From positions 494,001 to 558,000 of the forward strand of contig WPIO01000169.1 of assembly GCA_009760855.2 (NCBI GenBank): a stretch of 64,000 nucleotides of DNA, given 5' to 3'. Position 1 is the first letter of the stretch, and every line of letters begins with the position of its first letter. The position numbers and the translations under genes are program-made. Shown here one piece after another: positions 49,012 to 58,924 of the stretch. This DNA comes from Cristatella mucedo (lineage: Eukaryota; Bryozoa; Phylactolaemata; Cristatellidae). Under the pieces are notes generated by a model. That model worked only from the letters and a program-made list of their open reading frames with translations, was not told the origin of the DNA and made no database searches.

Positions 49012-49147
49012 TAGCTGGTTTGGTCTAGCAGTTAAGGTGCTCGCCCCAAATAAGGTCTGACTGAGCTTGTTGGCTCGAGCCCCGAGGCATATGTGAAGCG
49101 CCTAAACAGAGACTTAATGGTATTGGGGCGCAATATAAACGAATTAT
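49012..49147 (+). mobile_element. SINE-A inserted in R1 copy 3
   Basis: Head ATAGCTGGTTTGGTCTAGC, GTTGGCTCGAGCCCCGAGGC in the box B position, and a tail with GGGGCGCAATATAAACGAATTAT. R1 copy 2 lacks it at the corresponding place near 10510. Confidence 0.9.
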
Positions 49148-50219
49148 CCGCTTACCTATAATCTTGACCAGAAAAAACGCACTCGAATTGCAATAACATT
49201 GCAGACTTGAGAGGAATTCTGGCAATGCCCAAACCTCGTTTCAATTTTAGCAGCTGGTATGTGTGAGTCAGCACTAAGCGTTGCAATTCCCACAGAATCA
49301 GGAAGATGCGAGATATGAAAAGCTCTCAGATCGTAACTTCGCTAATATCGTAATAAATCAAGACCATATCCATAACACATAGGCATATGCTTTTAAATGT
49401 TCAACAGCTGGTAGGAAATATACCAATAGCTCCTTGGCCTAGTAGAGCTCAATGCCACAGCCAACTGCAGAAAGAAATCTTCTCGCAAAACGGATGGCAT
49501 CGGCTCTTCTTTGGTAGATAACTATCTCTAATTAAATCTGGGCAATTACTATTAAGTAACTGCGTAGAATAAATCTCAGTCAGTATCTTATTAATTAACT
49601 TGCTGCCTCATAGGTAAGGATTCGATTTTTAGGCATACGACTGTTCCTCACTGATTTAGCTGAGTTTTAATTTTTGTTTAGTTTTTCTGACCTTAGCCTC
49701 TCTGTTTATGGAAAAGAATCAAATTGAGAGAATCATCATTCAGGAGTACTTAAGTGTTTTGTAGTTAAATGCATGCCACTGTATTAGCAATATCGTTAGA
49801 ACTTCGTAAGCTAATTCTTGGAGCTATGCTTTTGCAAAAACTATAAATATTATGTTGAAACATTTTTTGAATTCGGAAATCCTTTATATATTAAATTAAT
49901 AATAATTGAGAGTTATATTATTAATTTAAAGCCATAGTTATTACCCGATGTCATGGACTCGAACCTCGTGGCATACGTGAAGCTCGTGGACCGAGACAAA
50001 GTTTTTGCAAATGACGGTCTGCTCGTCCGTTGAGGATTGAGTAACAGTTTGTAACACAAAGTTTGCCAGAAAACACCTGGCTCACTTTGTATTCTATACA
50101 CAAAAACTCATATATTCTTGGTCTCTATGTACTACTCTTGGTGTGCAAAGTTCATACACAATTCATTTATTTACCATGTTCAAGTCATTTATCTATTGCG
50201 AAAACACTGGAATTTAGTT

Positions 50220-50690
50220 ATAGTTCGTTCGTCTTTCAATATCCACCATTGCTTGACCACCCGTGTTTTCGACTCTGATTGTATTTTATCCCCGTCTGTA
50301 ACTTCACAGCAAAATGATATGTGGGTGTTATGCAGTGGAGTTTTTTAAGTACATTCGTTGCCTAGGCGACTTTCTGTATACATTTCGTAGCCAATGGACA
50401 TCATCTCAAGCAACAAAGAGAAATTGGGAAGAAGAGCAGAGTCAGGAGAGCGGTTGAGATAGTGAATAGCATGAAAATAGCAGCTTCAGGATCGCTTTTA
50501 ATGACGTGCCATAGTCAGCAGCGGGAGAGTAGTTGTTAAGCTTAGATTTAGTGATATAGAGTTGGTTGTAAAGCCAAACGGGAATTCCAATAATCAAGCC
50601 CAGACAGAACCAAGGGGCTAGTTATTTGTTCTCAAGCCACCATGGAAGACAGCTTTTAATCTTAGATAGTGATCGGACGTGATGGCTGAC
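50220..50690 (-). mobile_element. L2-B LINE 3' end fragment inside R1 copy 3
   Basis: It is the counterpart of 2440-2900. It keeps CCCCGTCTGTAACTTCAC, the TTCGTTGCCTAGGCGACTTTC region and GGTTGAGATAGTGAATAGC in plus orientation. Confidence 0.65.
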
Positions 50691-51345
50691 TGTGGAAGCA
50701 GTCTTCTGAATGAAGCTTTTAACACTTTGGGAGTTTTTGAAAACGACACAGAATTTTTGAGCTCTTGAATTGGTCCGTGCATTTGTGAAATTCCGTATCG
50801 ACTTCAGTACTTCACTTCTTGCTGGTCTACCAGCCTATGTGATCAGGCACTTACAGCTTGTGCAAAACTTTGCAGCTAAGCTTGTCTGTTCTAAAAGACA
50901 CAGTTGCCACATATCACCACCTTTTGCCGACCTGCACTGGATCCAATACAAGCGTCGCATAGACTTCAAGGTTGAGACAGTAACTTTTAGGTCCGTTCAT
51001 TTTTTGGCTTCAGCCTAACAACCACATCTACTGCCCAACCAGGCTAATCATCATAGCATTAGCTTTTCGGAATCCAACTGTTTAACTACACTTCGTACAA
51101 TCGCCAAATCATTTGGAATACACACCTTTCGTTCTCATTTTCTCAAAGCCCTGAATCCACTAACGACATGCATCACGACATCCCTGACTAGACCACTTTA
51201 AACAAGAATTTAAAGTTGCACCAATTTATGACAGCATTTAGTAGGTCCCAGCAACTCGACCATATATAGCTATGTGTGCAGACACTGTGCATGCTGCCAC
51301 TAACCACGTTTCCATGCTGACCGTATGCATGTCACCCCTTACCAT

Positions 51346-51346
51346 G

Positions 51347-51384
<38 letters not shown>

Positions 51385-51389
51385 CATGG

Positions 51390-51420
<31 letters not shown>
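51346..51420. repeat. (AT)n microsatellite, imperfect palindrome
   Basis: Two (AT)n runs flank ATAACATGGTAT, and the left run is preceded by ACCATGTTAT. The two copies of this block are reverse complements, so the whole tract could form a hairpin. Confidence 0.92.
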
Positions 51421-51421
<1 letters not shown>

Positions 51422-51427
51422 ATCTAT

Positions 51428-51565
51428 AATTCATTTGTATGGCGCCCCAAGAGAACTAAATCTCTATTCAGGCGCTTTACATATGCCTCAGGGCTCGAGC
51501 CCACGGCTTCAGCCAGACCTTGGTCGGGGCGAGCACCTTAACCACTGGACCAACCCTACTCGGCA
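51428..51565 (-). mobile_element. SINE-A inside an L2-A 3' region
   Basis: In plus orientation it reads AATTCATTTGTATGGCGCCC, then GGGCTCGAGCCCACGGCTTC, then CGGGGCGAGCACCTTAACC and ends ACTCGGCA, the reverse complement of the SINE-A head. Confidence 0.92.
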
Positions 51566-51710
51566 TGTGTGAATGTTATTCTCGCTTATTTTACTTAGCA
51601 AGCTACCGCTCATCATTCGATCGTGCTTCCTTTGCAGCAAATGCAAAACGCCTAGAAAGAGATTGAGATCTCCGACGGTGCTTATCAAATGCATTATTAT
51701 TATTATCATT

Positions 51711-52724
51711 ATTATTTCACATGTCTTAAAAATTGTAATCACAGTCAGAAATATCAATTAATTTCTTCTAGTCAGGCGGTAAGTGCTTCCAAGAACTTTC
51801 TAATCGGAGGCAGCAAGTGGCAAAGCAATTATTTAGTGGGTCGTTGTACGTGGAGACCCCCATCTCATCAGTTCAGACTATCGTAAATACGACACACTAG
51901 TTTCGACAATAACAAACAGATGGAGACTGTAAGTTTACTCGGAATAATATCTTAGGACTTTATTTAGCTGCACCAATGACAGCCTAGCATATTTCGTGTA
52001 AGCTAATACCCAAGTGATGGCAGAATAAGTTGAATTCCCGAGGTATTTTGATGACGCTTGTTAATCTAGACTCGTCAGTGCTTATATCTCATGACCTAAG
52101 TTACGAGACATTTCTTGAAGATGGATCGCTGCTTACTTATTTGGCATGTTTTCCTTGGTTTGTTCAAAAGGAATTCAAATTAGGATGAATCGTGGAAAAA
52201 TTATGTCTGTGCTAGAGTTTTGAAAACCCATACCAGAGATTTTGTAACTACCAATAACGGTAATCACTAAAACTATAAATTTATCAAGCACTTTCAGATA
52301 ACCGAATCTTTTTCCACTCACTTTGCAGATGCCTTAAAAAAGCATTAAGTGAATACTACTTCACACTTTCGAATACCTAAGATACATTATAAACTATTCC
52401 TCTACATAAAACCAAGCTTTTATGCTCTGGAAAGCAGTATCCTAGAAGAAAAAAGCGAAGGTTTTGATCTGGCAAGGCAAAAAACCTCAATCGCAGCGTG
52501 TTTTTGTAATAATTTCAGAATTAAGGAAGAATAAAAAAAGTCAGCGGGTAATAATTAATACGTCATTATTGAATGACCTCTTACAATGATTTTGGTACAT
52601 ATTAATGTTCCCAATATAGAATTGCCGATTTCTTATGAGAATACGGTATTCCATATTCTCAACGTATCCCCAACGGTATTCCGTATTTACTTGTTCAATA
52701 TCCTGGTAATTACTTTCTAAGTTT
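51711..52724. other. Unassigned DNA
   Basis: A short block near 51905-52040 resembles R2 (GGAGACTGTAAGTT to CTAATACCCAAGTGA). Short frames only; none recognised. Confidence 0.35.
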
Positions 52725-52727
52725 AGT

Positions 52728-52860
52728 ATATACAAGGTATTGGTAAACTGTTGGATTCCGAAAAGCTGGAGGTACGATGCTTAGCCTGGTGGGGGGAGTA
52801 CATCTTATAGGTAGACTGGAGCCAAAGCATGAAGTGACCTAAAAGTGGGCAAAAAACCAT
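52728..52860 (-). mobile_element. L2-A LINE internal fragment
   Basis: It matches a short internal piece of the L2-A C-terminal coding region: in plus orientation GGATTCCGAAAAGCTGGAGG, GTACGATGCTTAGCCTGG and GAAGTGACCTAAAAGTGGGC. Neither end of the element is present. Confidence 0.85.
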
Positions 52861-53990
52861 TTGACAAGTAGACAAAACTTACTCGACCAAATGAAGTGCA
52901 ATTCAAAATTTATGGTGCATACTCGTATAAGCTTCGACATGAAATGTGATCTAATTTTTTTGTGCGTCATTTAGTTGTATTACTATAGACGAAATGTAGT
53001 CACTTTAAAATCTCGATTATCGAAGAATCACCAATGTCACATTAGAACGTCTATTTTCGATGCTGGAAGGTGGGATGTTGTCAGGAATGATTAAGACATG
53101 CTCGCTACAGAGCTATCGGTTGGAGGCTTCTGAGCGGACCTGCCAAAGCTACTGAAGACTCGACAGAAAGAAAGGCCTCGATTGGAGAGATGCAACCTAC
53201 CAACGATCAGTGGGAGAGAAACACCACAATATTATCGGGAGAGAAGCGATCTCCACGCCCCTTTACTTGCCAACGCCCAGGGCTAGGAAGTGTGCACCAA
53301 TAGCAAGGGCTCGCAGCACTCATTATACAATTGCCTAAATGTGAGGGGAAAATCTTCCCGTTAAAAGGCTAGGAAAAGTTACGTTTTAATCAATGAAGTT
53401 ACATTCCTGGCAATATCAATCCTCGTGGGTTTTTAATCCTTCGTAGGCGAAGTCAGATAAGTGTGCAAAAGAGCAAAACAGAGCACAAATGTCTACAATC
53501 GACAGTAAAGAACTAACGTGGACTCGATGCTGCTCTCGAAGCATGACGTTCAGTCGAGTTGCCGTGCATGCCGATAAATGCTTTTACAACGATTTGGCTC
53601 GCGTTAAAAGATCAATTGCAGCGTACACCATGATCTTGTCTAAAAGCTCGCTCAATTGTAAGGACAAAGTTCAAAATAAAAAAGAATGTAATGATTATGC
53701 TGCTTCATGCTCGATGAATGTGGTATTCTTCAGCGGACATGTTCTACTTTTTGTTGATGTCGCATATTAATTTGACTTTCTCTCTTACGACTTTCAGGCA
53801 GAATCTCGATATACCGGGATTTACCAACTTCGATTACTTTCACGTCGGCTCCCAGAACAAAGATGGCTGAAGAGATGGGCGACGGTAGGGCATGCTACTT
53901 CTGCATTTGTTCGTGTCTTTTTTTCTGCCTAAAGCTTATGCTAATACGGCGGCTAAGACCTATTGTGTTTTGGTTATGCTCACTGACCGT
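52861..53990. other. Unassigned DNA with a 93-codon plus frame
   Basis: The frame 53489-53770 has an ordinary amino-acid composition with eight cysteines and a hydrophobic C-terminus (VVFFSGHVLLFVDVAY). I do not recognise it. No promoter, splice site or neighbouring exon supports it as a gene. Confidence 0.3.
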
Positions 53991-54690
53991 CCAGCGACGC
54001 TACTAGACAGGAAGTTGAGAAAAGAACTACTCTATTAGTGAGCATGGCGACGTATTGGTCATTTTTACTGCTGCCAGTGCTCCGAGGCTGTCCAATAGGC
54101 TCCGCCAGCTGTCTCGTCATCGGCCATAAGTGGAGCGCTGGAGCAGTCGGTGGAAGCTCACTCATCATATCCTGCTCGCACTTACTATTCACATTTCATA
54201 TTCGTAATATTCCTATTCGCATTCCAATTCCCTGTACAATTTTTGGATTACTGAGCAGGTATAAACAAGCAAGCATTTTGTTGGTGAGTTGGCCCGGGCG
54301 ATGAGAGTGGCAGAGTGGCGACTTGGCAGCTTGCAGGCTGAGCGTGGGCAAGTGCTTCTCTAGATGAGCGAAACTCTGCCAGCTGCTTTTGCCGTGTTCT
54401 ATTTCTTATCGTTTCTTCTCAGCACCAGCTCTAACAAGGCTTGTGAATAGATGAGTTACAAATAAATTCTAATAGTGGCTTCGCTTGCCAGATAAAAAAT
54501 ACTACTGTATAGGCTAGCAGCTTTTGATCAAGCTGTCACCTCGGGCCAGGCAAAGAGCACTAGATGCGATCTTTTAGAAATACCTATTTTAAACCGCGGT
54601 CTAAGTGTGATTGCTCGACGTGTTGTAGTCAGCTACAGCTTCTGATAGGCGGTTGACGTGTGCCTTTTGATTTTTACACTCGCCCCAAAA
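53991..54690. other. Unassigned DNA with overlapping short frames
   Basis: An 88-codon plus frame (54038-54304) and a 70-codon minus frame (53980-54192) overlap. The minus frame (SELPPTAPALHLWP) reads more like a protein, and it lies downstream of the gag-like minus relic at 55262-55800. A link is only a guess. Confidence 0.3.
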
Positions 54691-54723
54691 TTTGAATACA
54701 AGTTTCTGTCAACTAGAGTTTGA

Positions 54724-55320
54724 CAATGTGCCCCAACCGCTCTATCAGAGAGAGCCTACTCTCTGGCAGGCAGAGCCTCTTATCTGGCAGACACAGCCGT
54801 CTCTCTGGCAGACACAGCCGTCTCTCTGGCAGACACAGCCGTCTCTCTGGCAGACACAGCCGTCTCTCTGGCAGACACAGCCGTCTCTCTGGCAGACACA
54901 GCCGTCTCTCTGGCAGACACAGCCGTCTCTCTGGCAGACAGAGCCTCTTATCTGGCAGACACAGCCGTCTCTCTGGCAGACAGAGCCTCTTATCTGGCAG
55001 ACACAGCCGACTCTCTGGCAGACACAGCTATCTCTCTGGCAGACGCAGCCGTCTCTCGGGCAGACGCAGCCATCTCTCTGGCAGACGCAGCCGTCTCTCA
55101 GGCAGACGCAGCTATCTCTCTACCGGACGCTGCAGTCTCACTGCCGGAAGCTGCCGTTTCTGCTCCCGATGCCTCATCCTCGCTCGTGGACGCCGCCTCT
55201 AGGGCTCTGCTGCCGCCTCTGCGGTTTCCGCCGGCATCTCTGCCGGCTCTGCCTTCGTCGCTCAGCTCACAGTTGGCGATTGCTGATGCCGCTTCCGGTC
55301 GCTCTTATCGGCCTCCTTAG
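54724..55320 (+). other. 21-bp (7-codon) minisatellite with a stop-free frame lacking ATG
   Basis: About 17 units of CTGGCAGACACAGCCGTCTCT run from about 54760 to 55140. All three plus frames are open over the array. The frame beginning at 54724 runs to a stop at 55318-55320, has no ATG and reads SLADTAV, drifting to SLADAAV, SLPDAAV and SAPDASS. Towards the 3' end many unit differences are third-position changes here (GCC/GCT/GCA, GTC/GTT, GAC/GAT). The other two plus frames (54692-55480 with WQTQPSL; 54720-55202 with LSGRHSR) start with ATG. The minus frame ETAVSAR also varies mostly at third positions but carries stops. Which strand was coding is unresolved. Confidence 0.6.
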
Positions 55321-55800
55321 TTCGACCAGCGTTTACCAAATCTGTGGGCAACAGCAGCGCTTTTCCGGCCTCCACCTCCAGCAGCTTCTGAACTATTGCC
55401 TCCGCTTTCCTTGCACTCTGCAAGTCCGACCGCCAAAGCCTCTCCTCACCTTCAGGGCTTGCCAACAACTTCACAAGTGATGCACGCAGCTGTGCCTAGT
55501 CGTCTTACACCGAGTCAGGAAGGATGCCGTGGATATGTATGCCAGGAACATAAATATGCACATGAGCCACAAAGCTGGATCGAAACTTCTCTCCTCAAGC
55601 CTCAGCTTGAGTCGAGAAGCCAGCTTACGAAGTCGTCCCCGACGTAGTAGTATTCCGGCATCAACTCCTGGCGTGGGCTACTCTGCCGCTTCTGTCGAAA
55701 TAGCTTGCATTTTGACATTCTCCAGCAGCGGGTACGCGATACCACGCAGAACACAGAAGCAGACTCAAAGACTTTCATTCGCACTGACGCAGCAGCTTGG
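55262..55800 (-). pseudogene. Possible LTR-element gag relic
   Basis: The minus strand has two frames (55602-55784 and 55262-55474). The first contains EYYYVGDDFVSWLLD; the second contains SPEGEERLWRSDLQSARKAE, with an amphipathic helical look. Together they resemble the order of Ty3/gypsy-type gag domains, in which a W...L motif precedes a P...EE...W..LQ.AR motif. Stops and frameshifts separate the parts. No zinc knuckle, protease or LTR was found, so this is a tentative call. Confidence 0.3.
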
Positions 55801-55959
55801 GCTAGTACAAGACTACCCGTCCGGCGTCCTCAATCTCTCTCCCGGGTCTTTGGCGCCCGTTACATATATACCGTTGCCATAAATCCCAACAGTCCATAAG
55901 CCAACGACAGTGTCGTAATCTCAAAACAGCCAAAAATATCACTAATAATTTGAATCAAA

Positions 55960-56040
55960 CTTCTTTTACAGAATATGTAAAGTGCCTAAAAAGACATAAA
56001 GTTCTCCGAGGGCACTGTGCAAATGTATTATGATGATGAT
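55960..56040 (+). mobile_element. L2-A LINE 3' terminal fragment
   Basis: Only the terminal block is present: AATATGTAAAGTGCCTAAAA, the hairpin core AAGACATAAAGTTCTCCGAG and GGGCACTG, then an ATGATGATT tail. Confidence 0.72.
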
Positions 56041-56633
56041 TAATAATATTATCAACAAACAATATTTATTCAAGTGTAGTACCACTCACTGCGAGGAAGT
56101 GATTACCAATACTTAAAAATAATTTGGGCATCATGGTTAGGCAAGCATGCAAAAACGCCCAAATATCATGCTTAAAAGAGAGTGTAAAAACAACAAGATA
56201 GTTACAGCCGCCGGATAGAAGTGAACTGAAATTACGGAGTGCTCGAAGACTAGTAGTTTTCGAATGTCAGTTTGGGTAGGAAGTAAATATTAGAGGTTTA
56301 GTGTGAATGGGGATACCAATCATTTTTGCAAAAGTAGAGTACTTAGTTTAAAATAGTTAGAAAGCCAGAATTGTACCTCGATCTTGGAGGTTCTTGGTTT
56401 ACATGCTAAAGGTGCCGATGTGCATTTTTTCAGTACCCCGGTACCAGTTTAAATAATTCCACGTTGCAGCTCATCTAAAAGTTTAGGCCCAAGGTGAGAA
56501 TCCAGGTAATTGGAAGCTGCTGAGAATAGGAATTATGGTGCAAATATATTACACAAGTAGGTTTATCAGCTTTCCCATCATGCAAGGCCGCGAAGGCCGG
56601 GAGCTCGCTCTCTATGTACGACGTCGCGGGTTA
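56041..56633. other. No gene recognised
   Basis: Short frames only. Confidence 0.4.
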
Positions 56634-56671
56634 TATATATATATATATATATGTATAAAAATATATGTATG

Positions 56672-56712
<41 letters not shown>
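56634..56712. repeat. (TA)n microsatellite
   Basis: TATATA and GTATATA runs. Both strands give tyrosine/isoleucine frames with no coding meaning. Confidence 0.95.
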
Positions 56713-56721
56713 TACACAAGA

Positions 56722-56835
56722 ACGTACGACGTCTCGGGTTTGAATCCTGCAGTCGGCGACTCTTTCTGCCAACTTTAAAGTAGTGGTAACAGCTTTTCAG
56801 GCTCTTATGCTGCTATACAATCGAGGCTGTTTGTA
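56722..56835 (+). mobile_element. SINE-B fragment, degraded
   Basis: Box B GGTTTGAATCC is followed by CAGTCGGCGACTCTTTCTGCC and AAGTAGTGGTAACAGC. It ends TGCTATACAATCGAGGCTGT, the counterpart of CTATACAAAAAGAGGCTGTT in full copies. The box A half is replaced by the AT tract. Confidence 0.7.
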
Positions 56836-57360
56836 TCTCCGTCTGTAACTCCTCAAAACCATAAAGACAATGCGGGTGCTACGCAGGAAAGTTTTATATA
56901 GCACACTCACAGCCTTCGCGGCTGTCGATACGCATTCGGTTATAATAATGGTAATATAATTCATTTGTATAGTGGCCCAAGAGAAATTAATCTCTATTCA
57001 GGCGCTTCACATATGCCTCCGGGCTCGAGCCCACGACCTCAGCCAGACCATGGTCGGGGGCGAGCACCTTAACCGCTGGACCAAACCAGCTCGGCAGCCA
57101 ACAGGCTTCGTCTCAAGCAACAAAGAGAAAGTGCGAAGCATAGCAGAGTCAGGAGAGCAGATGAGGTAGTGTTTAGCGTGGGAGTAGCAGCTCAGGGCCG
57201 CGGAAAAGGATGAGCCATAGTCGGCAGCAGAAGAGTAGTTGGAGTTGCGTAAGAATTGTGGAAGCGAGTTCTACAGTCTAGGACCTGCAGACCTAAAGCT
57301 TCTGTCGCCAACGGTCTTTAAGCGGAGGAATGGAACAGCTAATTTATTGTCCGAGGTTGT
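56836..57360 (-). mobile_element. L2-B LINE 3' end with SINE-A inserted
   Basis: The L2-B 3' region (56836-56945) breaks at CGCATTCGGT and resumes at AGCCAACAGGCTTCGTCTC (57092). The second part continues to the coding end (GGTCTTTAAGCGGAGGAATG, the reverse of the region for FLRLKTVGDRS). Confidence 0.88.
56958..57096 (-). mobile_element. SINE-A inside an L2-B 3' region
   Basis: In plus orientation it reads AATTCATTTGTATAGTGGCC, GGGCTCGAGCCCACGACCTC and AACCGCTGGACCAAACCAGC. It interrupts L2-B. Confidence 0.93.
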
Positions 57361-57454
57361 GAAATCAGCTAATATTCTTGTTTATTTAGTTCATAATGGT
57401 GGCAAATATTGAGAAAGAGCTGGGGCTTTTGCCTGAACACGGTTTCGGAAGTAG

Positions 57455-57497
57455 ATATATATATATATATATATATATAAATGTTTGCAGATACATG

Positions 57498-57541
<44 letters not shown>

Positions 57542-57564
57542 TTATAGTATATGTATATTTTATG

Positions 57565-57597
<33 letters not shown>

Positions 57598-57610
57598 TAT
57601 ATCTATATAT
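57455..57610. repeat. (TA)n microsatellite cluster
   Basis: Several TATATA runs separated by short unique spacers. Open frames across them (IYIYIY) are artefacts. Confidence 0.95.
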
Positions 57611-57982
57611 ATACAGCATTAGTATACGATGGTCCTCAAGCGACACGGTTTGCATGTATTTACAGAGACATCTTCAGACTAACTGAATAAATTAGTGTTG
57701 ATGCCACTGATGGTGAGTCGGAAGTTGATACACATTTTTTAGCCAAAAAAATTGCCTAGACAAAGAAAACCGAGCTAGCAAATATGCGTGGATAAATGAC
57801 GCAATAGGCAGGTTTTCTCAGGGGGCGCTATGACGGAACAAACTTGGGGCTGCCCATGGGCGCACCTGGTTATGACAGTTGCTGCAGTAATATCCCGGTC
57901 CGAGTTCAGTTGCTCAGACTAAGGCTGTGATTAACGTGTGGGTGGACTCAGAATAAATGAGATCGAAATTGGAGTTTTAAAT
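57611..57982. other. No gene recognised
   Basis: Unassigned DNA. Confidence 0.4.
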
Positions 57983-58120
57983 GCCGAGCTGGTTTGGTTT
58001 AGCGGTTAAAGTGCTCGCCCCGACCAAGGTCTGACTGAGGTAATGAGCTCGAGCCCCGAGGCACATGTGAAGCGCCTCGATAGTGATTAAGTTCTGTTGG
58101 GGCGCTATACAAATGAATTA
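57983..58120 (+). mobile_element. SINE-A, near full length
   Basis: The head is GCCGAGCTGGTTTGGTTTAG with CGGTTAAAGTGCTCGCCCCG. The box B region is AGCTCGAGCCCCGAGGC. The tail GCGCCTCGATAGTGATTAAG with GGGGCGCTATACAAATGAAT forms the L2-type hairpin. It is the best copy for the family definition. Confidence 0.94.
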
Positions 58121-58224
58121 TATATTTTTCAAATTCCTCGTAAAAGCTAATCAGTTATTTGCAGACAGATTTATTGGATATTAGATATTGAAACTCAATT
58201 TTAAGCGTACATTTTCGGTAGTCC

Positions 58225-58617
58225 ATACTCACTTTAGCCACAACTCGCACTCACCGCCTAAGCGGCTTTCGATACGCATTTGGTAGCCAACAGAATTCGT
58301 CTCAGGCAACAAAGAAAAAGTGGGAAGCATAGCAGAGTCAGGAGAGCAGTTGAGATAGTGAGTAGCATAGAAGTAGCAGCTCAGGACCGCAGAAAAGGAT
58401 GTGCCATAGCCGGCAGTAGGAGAGTATATGTCGCTGCGTAAGAATTGTGGAAGCAAGTTCCACAGTCTAGGCCCGCAGAGCTCAAGCTTCTGCCGCCAAC
58501 GGTCTTTAAGTGGAGGAATGGGACAGCTAATTTATTGTCCACACAGGACCTGAGGGCGAGAACAGGCTGAAACTGATGCAGCAGTTCAGCTATGTACGAA
58601 GGAGCCAAGCTGTGGCT
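58225..58617 (-). mobile_element. L2-B LINE C-terminus and 3' end
   Basis: Two minus frames (58381-58608 and 58229-58456) carry MAPSYIAELLHQFQPVLALR, DNKLAVPFLHLKTVGGRSLS and FYATHYLNCSPDSAMLPTFS. A frameshift separates them. It ends near 58225 inside the L2-B 3' region. Confidence 0.92.
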
Positions 58618-58705
58618 GGCATTTTTGCAGCAAATGTAAAGCGCCTAGAAAGAGATTAAGTTCTCTGAAGGTGCTTAATCAAGTGGAGTGTTATTATTAT
58701 TATTA
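58618..58705 (+). mobile_element. L2-A LINE 3' terminal fragment
   Basis: TTTGCAGCAAATGTAAAGCG, the hairpin with AGATTAAGTTCTCTGAAGG, and an (ATT)n tail. Less than 90 bases of the element were inserted, or the rest was lost; it directly abuts L2-B. Confidence 0.88.
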
Positions 58706-58924
58706 ACCTCAGAAAACCAAATATATTTCTAGCTAATTTACCGATACTGTAATGGAATGATATCAACATAAATATTATTCCTGAATGATTGAGGAAAACG
58801 ATTGATCTGGTAGACGAGGTACTGGCGTGGTTTAAAAAGATCGTACTTCTCCGGTCTTGTTCAATCCGTGTCGTGCGAGGGTCAGGTCTTTTACACCAGA
58901 CCGGTTACCGGCAGTGACTCTCAT

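Larger units (their letters stand above)
48070..50702 (+). repeat. Composite repeat R1, copy 3
   Basis: 48070-49500 matches 11420-10190 in reverse; 49500-50702 matches 1-905 and 2000-2910 directly. A block equivalent to 905-2000 of copy 1 is missing between about 49800 and 49815, and the segment equivalent to the L2-A tail at 390-560 is also absent. It carries its own SINE-A at 49012-49147. With copy 2 it extends the R1 unit to at least about 5 kb. Confidence 0.82.
50762..51710 (+). mobile_element. L2-A LINE, split by an AT tract and a SINE-A
   Basis: It starts at the LVRAFV motif and an 82-codon frame (50770-51018) keeps SLLAGLPAYVIRHLQLVQNF and HISPPFADLHW. The non-coding 3' region continues to the ACCATGTTAT block at 51345. 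The AT tract (51346-51420) and SINE-A (51428-51565) come next. The terminal hairpin and (ATT)n tail are at 51610-51715. Confidence 0.9.

Noticed and set aside
50680-50710. Helitron-type 3' end: GACTG...CAGTC hairpin at the edge of R1 copies 1 and 3.
   Set aside because: No shared CTRR follows the hairpin, and no TC 5' end could be placed.
57396-57690. Plus frames rich in IYIYIY.
   Set aside because: They are translations of (TA)n.
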